Of a stretch of 64,000 nt of DNA, positions 26,552 through 34,180 are shown piece by piece (the first letter of the stretch is position 1; every line of letters starts with the position of its first letter). The DNA is taken from assembly GCF_022884085.1 (NCBI RefSeq), contig NZ_JAGGCS010000005.1, forward strand, positions 124,001 to 188,000, read 5' to 3'. Source of the DNA: Paenirhizobium cremeum. GTDB taxonomy: Bacteria; Pseudomonadota; Alphaproteobacteria; Rhizobiales; Rhizobiaceae. A program made the position numbers and the translations under genes. Under the pieces are notes generated by a model, which saw only the letters and a program-made list of their open reading frames with translations, had not been told where the DNA came from and searched no databases.

Positions 26552-26812
26552 TTATCCGCCCGTCATCGGCGGGAAAAGCCCGATCTCGCGCGCTCCGCCG
26601 ATGGGTTCGTCGTGTTCCACATGCTCCTGGTCGAGCGCCACGCGGATAGCCTTGGGAAACTGCAGGGCTGCCTCGTATTCCTCGCCGAGGGTCGCAAGAT
26701 GGGAAATCAGGTCGCCGGCGGTCTTCACGCTGGCGGGAAGCTCCACCTCTTCTTCGCCCCTTCCGATCCGTTCCCGCACCCAGGCGAAATAAACGAGCTT
26801 CACCATGGTCAT
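26552..26812 (-). CDS. moaD: Molybdopterin synthase sulfur carrier subunit MoaD
   Basis: An 86-residue beta-grasp protein (VKLVYFAWVRERIG; VALDQEHVEHD; IGLFPPMTGG) ending in the Gly-Gly that is adenylated and thiocarboxylated. Its ATG at 26812 overlaps the pgsA stop by four bases (ATGA); a second ATG six bases on is equally possible. Translational coupling to pgsA and the moaE gene behind it make a pgsA-moaD-moaE operon. Confidence 0.93.
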   Translation of the reverse strand: MTMVKLVYFAWVRERIGRGEEEVELPASVKTAGDLISHLATLGEEYEAALQFPKAIRVALDQEHVEHDEPIGGAREIGLFPPMTGG

Positions 26813-27393
26813 TCGTCCACGATGTGCTTCACGCCGGCCCGGAAGTAGTCGTAGCCGGTGTAGATGGTCAGGAGTGCGGCAATCCACAGCAGCGTAATAC
26901 CGATTTCCGTCGTGTAGGGGAGAACCTTGTCCCCGGCCGGACCTGCCAGCAGGAAAGCGATGGCGACCATCTGCAGCGTCGTCTTCCACTTGGCGATACG
27001 GGTGACGGGAACGCTGACTTTCAGCGCCGCCAGATATTCCCGCAGGCCGGAAACCAGGATTTCGCGGCAGAGAATCGTGATCGCCGCCCAGAGCGACCAG
27101 CCGGCGATGGTGCCGTCGGCCGCCATCAGCAGCAGGACGGAGGCGACCAGCAGCTTGTCGGCGATCGGGTCAAGCATACGGCCGATATTGGACGTCTGGT
27201 TCCAGATGCGGGCGAGATAGCCGTCGAAGAAGTCGGTGATCGAAGCGATGATGAACAGCCACAGCGCCGTCCATCTGGCGAAGTCGGAGCTCTGCAGCTT
27301 GCCTTCGATGAAGAAGCACAGAACGATGATCGGCACGGCCACAATGCGCCCGTAGGTCAGGATATTCGGAAGATTGTATGCGCGCGATGCCAT
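26809..27393 (-). CDS. pgsA: CDP-diacylglycerol-glycerol-3-phosphate 3-phosphatidyltransferase
   Basis: A 194-residue inner-membrane enzyme making phosphatidylglycerolphosphate, first step to phosphatidylglycerol and cardiolipin. The CDP-alcohol phosphotransferase motif is complete: DGYLAR, then eight residues, GRMLDPIADK. About four to five membrane segments. A promoter-like TTGACG...CATCTA lies upstream at 27423-27452. It leads into moaD with a four-base overlap; upstream uvrC ends 115 bases away on the same strand. Confidence 0.96.
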   Translation of the reverse strand: MASRAYNLPNILTYGRIVAVPIIVLCFFIEGKLQSSDFARWTALWLFIIASITDFFDGYLARIWNQTSNIGRMLDPIADKLLVASVLLLMAADGTIAGWSLWAAITILCREILVSGLREYLAALKVSVPVTRIAKWKTTLQMVAIAFLLAGPAGDKVLPYTTEIGITLLWIAALLTIYTGYDYFRAGVKHIVDE

Positions 27394-27422
27394 GATGTCC
27401 TGCTGCCGGAAAATTTCGGTTG

Positions 27423-27452
27423 TAGATGACGGCTTTAAACCGGAAGCGTCAA
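27423..27452 (-). promoter_or_regulatory. Probable promoter of pgsA-moaD-moaE
   Basis: On the minus strand TTGACG (27447-27452), an 18-base spacer and CATCTA (27423-27428) form a rhizobial-type sigma-70 pair, about 30 bases before the pgsA ATG. Confidence 0.55.
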
Positions 27453-27508
27453 CCCAACTTTTTTGAATTGTCTATAGGAAATCGACGCCTGCAATATGCT
27501 TCGTGACG

Positions 27509-29536
27509 TCAGTCTGCGGCGTTTTCATGAAAGTGATTGTAGACCAGCCGCGCCACGGCCTCCGAGATGCCGTCGACTGCCAGAAGGTCGGACATCGCGG
27601 CGCGCGAAACGGCCTTGGCTGTGCCGAAATGCTGGAGCAGGGCCCTTTTGCGTGTGGGTCCGATCCCCGAGATTTCGTCGAGTGGATTCTTGACCATTTC
27701 CTTCTTGCGGCGCGCCCTGTGGGAACCGATGGCGAAACGGTGTGCCTCATCGCGCAGGCGCTGGATGAAATAGAGGACCGGATCGCGCGGCGGCAGCGTG
27801 AAGTCGGGCTTGCCTTCCGTGAAGAAGCGTTCCCGGCCCGCGTCGCGATCGACGCCCTTGGCGACGCCGATGGCCGTCACGCAGTCGCGGATGCCGAGCT
27901 CGTCGAGTATCGCGCGCACCGCCGTCATCTGCCCCTGACCGCCGTCGATCAGGATCACGTCGGGCCATGCCGGGAAGGGGGCGTCCGCCGAATCCTCGGG
28001 AGGAGTTGAGCGGTCCGGTTTGCCTTCTTCCTTGAGGAGGCGCGAGAAGCGCCGCGTCATCACTTCGCGCATCATGCCGAAGTCGTCGCCGGGCGTGATG
28101 TCGGTCGAGCGGATGTTGAACTTGCGATACTGACCCTTGACGAAGCCCTCCGGCCCCGCCACCACCATGCCGCCGACGGCATTGGTGCCCATGATGTGGG
28201 AGTTGTCGTAGATCTCGATCCGGCGCGGCACATAGGAAAGACCGAAGGTCTCGGCGAAGCCAGCGAGCAGCCGCGATTGCGAGGCTGTCTCCGCCAGCTT
28301 GCGGCCGTGGGCCTCGCGCGCATTGGCGTTGACGTGGTCCACCAGATCCTTCTTCTCACCCCGTTGAGGGACGAGGATCGAGACTTTGTGTCCCGCTTTC
28401 TCGGTGAGCGCCGCTGCCAGAAGATCTTGTTCCTCGACGGTTTCGGAGAGGAGGATCTGCCGGGGGCAGGGCTTGTCGTCGTAGAACTGCGCGAGAAAGG
28501 CGTTGAGCACCTCGGCGCCGGTGAGCTGTGGATCGGCCTTGGGGAAATAGGCGCGGTTGCCCCAGTTCTGTCCGGTGCGGAAGAAAAAGACCTGAATGCA
28601 GGAAAGTCCGCCTTCGTGATGGATGGCGAAGACATCCGCTTCCTCGACGCCGGCTGGGTTGATCCCCTGGTGGCTCTGCACATGCGAAAGGCCGGCAAGA
28701 CGGTCGCGGAACACGGCGGCCCGCTCGAAGTCCAGTTCTTCCGCCGCTTCGTTCATGGCCCGCGCCATGGCTTCCTTGACGTTCTGGCTCTTGCCGGAAA
28801 GAAAGTCCTTGGCCTCCTTGACCAGCCCGGCATAGCCCTCGTCGCTGATCTCGTGGGTGCACGGGGCGGAACAGCGCTTGATCTGATAGAGCAGGCACGG
28901 CCGCGTGCGCGTCTCGAACACGCTGTCGGTGCAGGTGCGCAAGAGAAACGCCCGCTGCAGCGAATTGATCGTGCGGCCGACCGCGCTCGCGGAAGCGAAG
29001 GGGCCGAAATAGTCGCCCTTGCGCGCCCTTGCGCCGCGATGCTTGTAGATCGCGGGAGCACGGCTGTCGCCGGTAATCAGGATATAGGGAAAGCTCTTGT
29101 CGTCGCGAAGCAGCACGTTAAAGCGCGGCCGCAAGCGCTTGATAAGATTCGCTTCCAGCAGCAGCGCCTCGACCTCGGTCCGTGTCGTCACGAATTCCAT
29201 ATGGGTGGTCTCACGCACCATGCGCGTCAGCCGGTTGGAATGAAGTCGTCCCTGCGCATAGTTGCTGACGCGCTTCTTCAGGCTGCGCGCCTTGCCGACA
29301 TAAAGAACGTCGCCATCGGAATTCAGCATGCGATAGACGCCAGGGCCGTTCGGCAACTGCTTGACGAATTCGCCGATCAGTGCGGCACCTGTCAGTCCCT
29401 CATGGCTGGCCGCACCCTCGTTCCAGTCGATGACGGCTGTAGCCTGCGGAGCCTCGGGCTCGACGATGGCGTCTTCGTCGTCTTCTTCCGTTTCGTCATA
29501 GAGAATGCCGCCATCCGGCAGCTTTCCTCCGGTCAT
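27509..29536 (-). CDS. uvrC: Excinuclease ABC subunit C
   Basis: A 675-residue nucleotide-excision-repair nuclease. Domains in order: an acidic N-terminal extension (EETDDE-like, residues 15-35), GIY-YIG nuclease ([21 protein letters not shown], about 63-83, shown in part), UvrB-binding UVR region (about 245-280), the RNase H-like 5'-incision domain ([30 protein letters not shown]), and C-terminal helix-hairpin-helix motifs ([20 protein letters not shown]). Its ATG overlaps the stop of the SDR gene by four bases. Core gene; the extension is common in alphaproteobacteria. Confidence 0.97.
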   Translation of the reverse strand: MTGGKLPDGGILYDETEEDDEDAIVEPEAPQATAVIDWNEGAASHEGLTGAALIGEFVKQLPNGPGVYRMLNSDGDVLYVGKARSLKKRVSNYAQGRLHSNRLTRMVRETTHMEFVTTRTEVEALLLEANLIKRLRPRFNVLLRDDKSFPYILITGDSRAPAIYKHRGARARKGDYFGPFASASAVGRTINSLQRAFLLRTCTDSVFETRTRPCLLYQIKRCSAPCTHEISDEGYAGLVKEAKDFLSGKSQNVKEAMARAMNEAAEELDFERAAVFRDRLAGLSHVQSHQGINPAGVEEADVFAIHHEGGLSCIQVFFFRTGQNWGNRAYFPKADPQLTGAEVLNAFLAQFYDDKPCPRQILLSETVEEQDLLAAALTEKAGHKVSILVPQRGEKKDLVDHVNANAREAHGRKLAETASQSRLLAGFAETFGLSYVPRRIEIYDNSHIMGTNAVGGMVVAGPEGFVKGQYRKFNIRSTDITPGDDFGMMREVMTRRFSRLLKEEGKPDRSTPPEDSADAPFPAWPDVILIDGGQGQMTAVRAILDELGIRDCVTAIGVAKGVDRDAGRERFFTEGKPDFTLPPRDPVLYFIQRLRDEAHRFAIGSHRARRKKEMVKNPLDEISGIGPTRKRALLQHFGTAKAVSRAAMSDLLAVDGISEAVARLVYNHFHENAAD

Positions 29537-30300
29537 TCATTGATCTCCGTGGCGCCCGGCACGCGCCAGGCGAGATGTTGTCCGCCATCCAGCGCAATCA
29601 TTTGGCCGGTGATCGACGGCGTGTCAAAAAGAAAGCGGATCGTCCGCCCGAATTCCTCCAGCCGAGGACCCTGTTCAAGCGGCAGGGCATCGATCTGCGC
29701 CTGGAAATCGGCTTCGGTCTGGCGCACGCTCTTGAGGGTCGGACCGGGACCGATGGCGTTGACGCGCACCTTTGGAGCAAAGGCCTGCGCCATGGTGTGA
29801 GTCGCCGTCATCAGCGCCGATTTCGACAGTGTATAGGAAAAAAATCTTGGCGTCAGCGCCAGAACCCGCTGGTCGATGATGTTGACGATCAGGCCTTGGG
29901 CGTCTGCCGGCAATTGCTGGACAAGCCCGGCGGAAAGAATGGCCGGCGCACGCACATGCAGGTCGAAATGCGCCGCGAAATGCTCCGCCTCGAACCGGTC
30001 GGCGCTGTCTTCGAGAAAGACGGAGGCATTGTTGACGAGGAGGCCGATCGGCCCGAGTTCCGCCGACGCCATCCGCATCAGTTCGGTGGTTTCTTTCACA
30101 TCGCGCAAATCGGCTTTCAGCGCGACGGCCTCGTGCCCTTCGGCGCGCAGCCGTGCGGCAAGAGCCTGCGCCTCCTCAATCGATCCGTTGCCATGGATTG
30201 CGATGGCAAAACCATGGCGCGCGAGATCCTCCGCGATGGCCGCGCCAAGTCTCTTTGCGGAACCGGTTACCAGAGCGGTCTTGAGTATGCTTGCTTTCAT
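29533..30300 (-). CDS. SDR-family oxidoreductase (pteridine-reductase-like)
   Basis: A 255-residue short-chain dehydrogenase. The cofactor loop [12 protein letters not shown] is the Arg-containing form found in pteridine reductase and FolM, which favours NADPH; NNASVF and the catalytic YTLSK follow, then the C-terminal [17 protein letters not shown] dihydropteridine/monapterin reductase role is therefore more likely than a fatty-acid role, but substrate is inferred. The start at 30300 is chosen over one 57 bases upstream that adds a poor leader. Coupled to uvrC by a four-base overlap. Confidence 0.88.
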   Translation of the reverse strand: MKASILKTALVTGSAKRLGAAIAEDLARHGFAIAIHGNGSIEEAQALAARLRAEGHEAVALKADLRDVKETTELMRMASAELGPIGLLVNNASVFLEDSADRFEAEHFAAHFDLHVRAPAILSAGLVQQLPADAQGLIVNIIDQRVLALTPRFFSYTLSKSALMTATHTMAQAFAPKVRVNAIGPGPTLKSVRQTEADFQAQIDALPLEQGPRLEEFGRTIRFLFDTPSITGQMIALDGGQHLAWRVPGATEINE

Positions 30301-30665
30301 TGTGTTCCAACCCGACTGCCTGAGCGGCTGTTGCGCATATATGTCGTTTGCCGCCACGTTGAACAGGGGCGAGGAAATTCTTTTTGTGCAGGCGTCTTAA
30401 GAAGTACTTGGATTAACTTAAGTTTAATTCGAAATTAATGGTGTATTGTCGCGTTTAGAATTTGTTATGGTTAATAAATTTTGTGTTGTCGCAAAGCAAC
30501 ATCCCATTTTGGTCACTGCTGCGCCACAATCATTTCATATTTTGGCTCTTTCAATTCCTCATTTCGCCGCCATGTATTCATTCGGAACGGGCAGGGATTT
30601 CTAACTATCGTTCTCGCCGCTGTTTGTAAGGATTAAGCGCGGCAGTGAACTGAAAGGAGACTAAT
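30301..30665 (+). promoter_or_regulatory. AT-rich upstream region of the RopB-like gene
   Basis: About 365 gene-free bases. The part from about 30395 to 30490 is strikingly AT-rich; the line 30421-30480 has about 15 G/C in 60. Such tracts are the kind bound by the MucR/Ros zinc-finger silencers of rhizobia, which is inference. GTTG-CAAC (30485-30500) is a small stem. The 3' end carries a strong ribosome site (AAAGGAGA) six bases before the ATG at 30666. It also contains the promoter of the divergent SDR-uvrC unit. Confidence 0.5.
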
Positions 30666-31310
30666 ATGCGTACCCTCACTATGATTCTTCTGGCTTCCGC
30701 CACGAGCTTTGCTGCTATCCAGGCTGCAAGCGCCGCCGATGCCGTTGACCAGATTCCGGAGGCTCCGGCTGCTTCGGACAACTATGCCGCTCCGGCAGGC
30801 AACTGGTCCGGTGCCTATGTGGGCGGTATGGCCACCTACGACTTCGGTCGTTTCGACGGTGCAAATAACCGCGACGCCAAGGCGCTCGGCGGTGCCGTCT
30901 ACGGTGGTTACAACATGCAGAACGGCCAGCTTGTCTATGGTGCTGAAGCCGATCTCGGTTACAACGGTGAAGACGGCAGTGCCGGCGCCGGCTACAAGGG
31001 CACCCAGGGCGTCAACGGCTCGATCCGCGGCCGCGTCGGTTACGACATGAATCCGTTCCTGATCTACGGCACGGCCGGTCTTGCTGTCGCGAACCACGAG
31101 CTGAAGAGCGCCACCGACAGCGACGAGCGCATTGCTGCGGGTTACACCGTCGGCGCCGGCGTCGAAGCGATGGTCACGGACAATGTCACCGCTCGCGTCG
31201 AGTATCGCTACAGCGACTACCAGAAGCGCGACTTCGACCTCGACGGCACCAACGTTTCCAAGGGCTTCGACGACCACAGCGTCAAGGTCGGTATGGGCGT
31301 CAAGTTCTGA
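30666..31310 (+). CDS. RopB/Omp25-like outer-membrane beta-barrel protein
   Basis: A 214-residue outer-membrane protein: signal peptide ending ASA (about residue 23), then an eight-strand barrel with alternating aromatic strands (WSGAYVGGMATYDFG; GGAVYGGYNM; VYGAEADLGYNG; GSIRGRVGYDM) and terminal Phe in VKVGMGVKF, the BAM recognition end. It matches the RopB/Omp25/31 family of abundant rhizobial surface proteins. The ribosome site is strong, codon use looks optimised, and an excellent terminator follows, all consistent with high expression. Confidence 0.9.
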   Translation: MRTLTMILLASATSFAAIQAASAADAVDQIPEAPAASDNYAAPAGNWSGAYVGGMATYDFGRFDGANNRDAKALGGAVYGGYNMQNGQLVYGAEADLGYNGEDGSAGAGYKGTQGVNGSIRGRVGYDMNPFLIYGTAGLAVANHELKSATDSDERIAAGYTVGAGVEAMVTDNVTARVEYRYSDYQKRDFDLDGTNVSKGFDDHSVKVGMGVKF

Positions 31311-31333
31311 TCCCTGTCCGGATCGAACCAAGG

Positions 31334-31361
31334 AAAAGCCGGGCGCAAGCCCGGCTTTTTT
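31334..31361 (+). terminator. Rho-independent terminator of the RopB-like gene
   Basis: GCCGGGC-GCAA-GCCCGGC stem with a GNRA-like loop, preceded by AAAA and followed by six T, 24 bases after the stop codon. The flanking A-tract means it may also serve the convergent GST gene. Confidence 0.93.
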
Positions 31362-31383
31362 GTTGTCTGGAATTCGTTATTCC

Positions 31384-31980
31384 TCAGGACTGCGGCCGCA
31401 GCGCTCCATAGTTTTCGAAGCGCTTGGCGAACTTGATCGGCCATGCGGTCAGTTCGGTATGACCGTTTTCCCATTGGCCGGGAAAACGCAGCATGAGATA
31501 GCCGAGCAGGCTTGCCATGGCGAAATGGCCGCCATGCAGCTTCTTGCCGGTCTTCGGCATGTTGTTGTCGAGATGCTCGAGGGAGCGCAGGACTTTTTCC
31601 CACTGACGGTCGATCGCGGCCTGGCTGACCAGTTCCGGCGGGCGGAACCGCTTCTCGTAGACGATCGCCAGCAGGCAATCGTTGATCCCGTCGCAGAGCG
31701 CTTCCAGAACTTCCGCTTCCGTCCGTTTTTCATCCTTCTTGGGATAGAGTTGCTTGCCGGACATGCGATGCAGGTAGTGCATTATCGCCCGGCTGTCGAA
31801 TATGGCTTCGCCTTCGTCGGTTATCAGCGTCGGGATCTTGCCGAGCGGATTGGCATGGATCAGCACTGGTGGGTCGTCGCTGGTATTGACCTTCACCTCT
31901 TCGAGATCGATCCCGAGATAGCGGGCGGCCATGCGGACCTTGGACGAATAGGGGGAGGTGGTCGAAAAAAGCAGCTTCAT
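31384..31980 (-). CDS. Glutathione S-transferase family protein
   Basis: A 198-residue GST with the N-terminal thioredoxin-like domain (KLLFSTTSPYSSKVRMAARY; NPLGKIPTLITDEGEAIFDSRAIMHYL in two parts, with the cis-Pro and glutathione-binding Asp-Ser) and an all-helical C-terminal domain. Catalytic residue candidates are the serines of TTSPYSSKV. Substrate unknown. It is convergent with the RopB-like gene and 26 bp downstream of the RNase T2 gene on the same strand. Confidence 0.9.
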   Translation of the reverse strand: MKLLFSTTSPYSSKVRMAARYLGIDLEEVKVNTSDDPPVLIHANPLGKIPTLITDEGEAIFDSRAIMHYLHRMSGKQLYPKKDEKRTEAEVLEALCDGINDCLLAIVYEKRFRPPELVSQAAIDRQWEKVLRSLEHLDNNMPKTGKKLHGGHFAMASLLGYLMLRFPGQWENGHTELTAWPIKFAKRFENYGALRPQS

Positions 31981-32006
31981 GTCTGATCCATTCTCTTTTG
32001 CGGTCT

Positions 32007-32738
32007 TTACCGCTGAGGCGGTATGGTGATGTTCCGCTGCCGGCAGCTGTTGCGGTCGACTTCGGGGCAGGTGCGGAATTCCAGATCCTTTGTCATGCAG
32101 ATCTGCACTTCCTCGAACTTGCCGTCCTCGCAGGTGACGGCGATACCGAGCGGCTCCAGCCCGCGATTGGCATCGAGGAACTGCTTTTCCAGTGCCTCCG
32201 GAGATATCCTGGTTTCCTGCCCCGCATTTGACAGGGCGGGGGGCGCTTTCACCTTTTCATAGGCGGTGCGGGTGATGGAGAAATAGTCGACCTGGCCCAA
32301 TCCCGAGCAGGTTCCATGCTTGCGCCATTCATGCCCGATCAGACCCATGCTCGGCATGATGTCGAGCATCGCCCGACCGATGCTCTCCGGCACCCGTTGG
32401 GGAGCATCGCTGGCGCACGATTCCGGGTAGCCGCGCTCGAACTGTGGCCAGAGCCCATGGACGACAAGACCGTAATCCTTCGATGCATGACACTGGTCGC
32501 GATTATTGCCGCCCGGATTGAGCGAACAGAAGGTCGGCGACCACGACAGGGCCAGTACGTAGAAATCGAACCCCGTTCCCTGCGGCAGTCGCGCCGGGGA
32601 GGGAGCCGCCGGCGGCAGCATCGTGCTCTCCTGTGGCGCCGGCGACGGAGCGGACGTGCCGGAAGGCTTGAAAGCGGTGTAGGCGAAGGCCGCCAGAGCC
32701 AGCAAGGCGAGGGCAATGAAACCTGCATACCGGGACAT
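32007..32738 (-). CDS. Ribonuclease T2 family protein, exported or membrane-anchored
   Basis: A 243-residue RNase I/T2 enzyme. An N-terminal hydrophobic segment (IALALLALAAFAYTAF) acts as signal or anchor, followed by a Pro/Ser linker. Both catalytic motifs are intact: CAS I in YGLVVHGLWPQF and CAS II in HEWRKHGTCSG; cysteines in FCSLN, DQCHAS, ESCASD, ICMTK, RTCPEV and SCRQRN would form disulfides, so it works outside the cytoplasm. I prefer the ATG at 32738. The small secreted gene at 32761 ends 22 bases upstream on the same strand. Confidence 0.93.
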   Translation of the reverse strand: MSRYAGFIALALLALAAFAYTAFKPSGTSAPSPAPQESTMLPPAAPSPARLPQGTGFDFYVLALSWSPTFCSLNPGGNNRDQCHASKDYGLVVHGLWPQFERGYPESCASDAPQRVPESIGRAMLDIMPSMGLIGHEWRKHGTCSGLGQVDYFSITRTAYEKVKAPPALSNAGQETRISPEALEKQFLDANRGLEPLGIAVTCEDGKFEEVQICMTKDLEFRTCPEVDRNSCRQRNITIPPQR

Positions 32739-32760
32739 GGCGTTCGCCGATCGACCCGGC

Positions 32761-33165
32761 TCAGCGCAGCGAAGCGCAATGGGCGCCGTAGACATGCCAG
32801 GGGTCAAGGCCGCTGGCGCAGAACTCGACCGAAGGGCCGACGCCCGCGAAACCCCATGTGCTTTCGATGAGATACCAGAGCTTGCGACGCTGGCCGTCCG
32901 TTCCTGTGATTGTCGTCTGGCAGTAGCGCCGCTCGACCCTGTGTGTGTCGTCGGCCGGCTCGAAGCGGCCTTCGCGGATGCTGCCGAAATCCTGAACGGC
33001 GAGATCCATCTTCAGGAAGTCGCGGTTGTTGCGGGCGAAGCGGGAGCTGACATGGCCGGCCACCTGTTCGCAGGACGGCGTTGCCGCAAGGCTCTCTGTG
33101 GCGACGCCGAGGGGCATGAAGCTTGCAAGCGACAGCGCGGCGCGGATCAGCAGACGTTTCGTCAT
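32761..33165 (-). CDS. Small secreted hypothetical protein upstream of RNase T2
   Basis: A 134-residue protein with a signal peptide (MTKRLLIRAALSLASF to about residue 27) and a small domain containing four cysteines (PSCEQV, RYCQTT, FCASG, HCASLR), suggesting disulfides. WYLIESTWGFAGVGPSVEFC (first part) is a distinctive block. I do not recognise the family. It is the upstream partner of RNase T2, 22 bp apart, so the two are probably co-transcribed and both periplasmic; a role as inhibitor, chaperone or unrelated passenger cannot be separated. Confidence 0.78.
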   Translation of the reverse strand: MTKRLLIRAALSLASFMPLGVATESLAATPSCEQVAGHVSSRFARNNRDFLKMDLAVQDFGSIREGRFEPADDTHRVERRYCQTTITGTDGQRRKLWYLIESTWGFAGVGPSVEFCASGLDPWHVYGAHCASLR

Positions 33166-33247
33166 GATGAATCTCCCCAGTGAGCCGCCACAATGTTGAG
33201 AAACATCGGCAACGTCAAGGGACCTCGCGGGTGTGTCCCGCCGGTTG

Positions 33248-34105
33248 TCAGGCCTGCTCCTCGCCCCTCAGCCAGAAGCAGCGCTGCGAGGCGAAGCGGT
33301 CCTTGGCCAGCACGCGCTTCAGTTCCGGCAGCGCCGCATGCAGTTCGTCTTTCAGCGTATAGGGCGGGTTGACGATGATGAGGCCGGAGCCGGAAAGGCC
33401 CGTCGTTTCGCGGTCGCTGCGGACGGAAAGCTCGGCGCACAGCATCTTCGGGATTTCCAGGTCCTTGAGCGCCTGATGGAAGGCAGCGATCGGCGCGCCT
33501 TTCTTGATCGGATACCACAGGCAATAGACGCCCGTCGAAAAACGCCGCCAGGCGCGGGAAAGACCGTCGACCAGCCGCTCATATTCTCCTTCGATCTCGA
33601 AGGGGGGATCGACCAGGACGATACCGCGCTTTTCCTTGGGCGGCAGATGGGCGCCGAGCGCCAGCCAACCGTCGAGTTCGGTCACGCGCACCTGATAATC
33701 GCCCTCGAAAAGACGCGACAGCGCGCGGCAGTCTTCCGGATGAAGTTCCATGGCGGACAGCCGGTCCTGCGGGCGGAAAAGCATCCGTGCAAGCTTCGGC
33801 GAACCGGGATAGAGCCGGATCGGACCGGCCGGATTGAGCGTGCGCACCGCATCGAGATAAGGAGCAAGGAAGGTCGCGACCGCCTCGGGCAGTTCCGCCT
33901 CGATGACGCGGCCGATTCCGTCCTGCCATTCGCCGGTCTTCTGGGCCTCTTCCGACGAGAGATCGTAGAGCCCGATGCCCGCATGCGTATCCAGCAGGCG
34001 GAAGGCCTTGTCCTTCTGCTGCAGGTAGACGATCAGGCGCGCCAGAACCGCATGCTTCAGCACGTCGGCGAAATTGCCCGCGTGATAGATGTGGCGATAG
34101 TTCAT
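33248..34105 (-). CDS. rlmJ: 23S rRNA (adenine2030-N6)-methyltransferase RlmJ
   Basis: A 285-residue SAM methyltransferase. The N-terminal signature MNYRHIYHAGNFADVLKH (residues 1-18) and THAGIGLYDL form the AdoMet site; the catalytic N6-amino-methyltransferase motif is VDPPFE near residue 168. It modifies A2030 of 23S rRNA. It is divergent from the molybdopterin oxidoreductase, 75 bp apart, and 82 bp upstream of the small secreted protein gene. Confidence 0.95.
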   Translation of the reverse strand: MNYRHIYHAGNFADVLKHAVLARLIVYLQQKDKAFRLLDTHAGIGLYDLSSEEAQKTGEWQDGIGRVIEAELPEAVATFLAPYLDAVRTLNPAGPIRLYPGSPKLARMLFRPQDRLSAMELHPEDCRALSRLFEGDYQVRVTELDGWLALGAHLPPKEKRGIVLVDPPFEIEGEYERLVDGLSRAWRRFSTGVYCLWYPIKKGAPIAAFHQALKDLEIPKMLCAELSVRSDRETTGLSGSGLIIVNPPYTLKDELHAALPELKRVLAKDRFASQRCFWLRGEEQA

Positions 34106-34180
34106 CTGGCATCCTGATGGTTACGATGATTTGTTTGAATGGGCCTTTTGGCGCCTTCGAGCTTGCAATATACAAAAGCC

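Noticed and set aside
28196-29800. A 534-codon plus-strand frame over uvrC
   Set aside because: Antisense shadow; the UvrC domains are complete on the minus strand and the frame crosses into the next gene.
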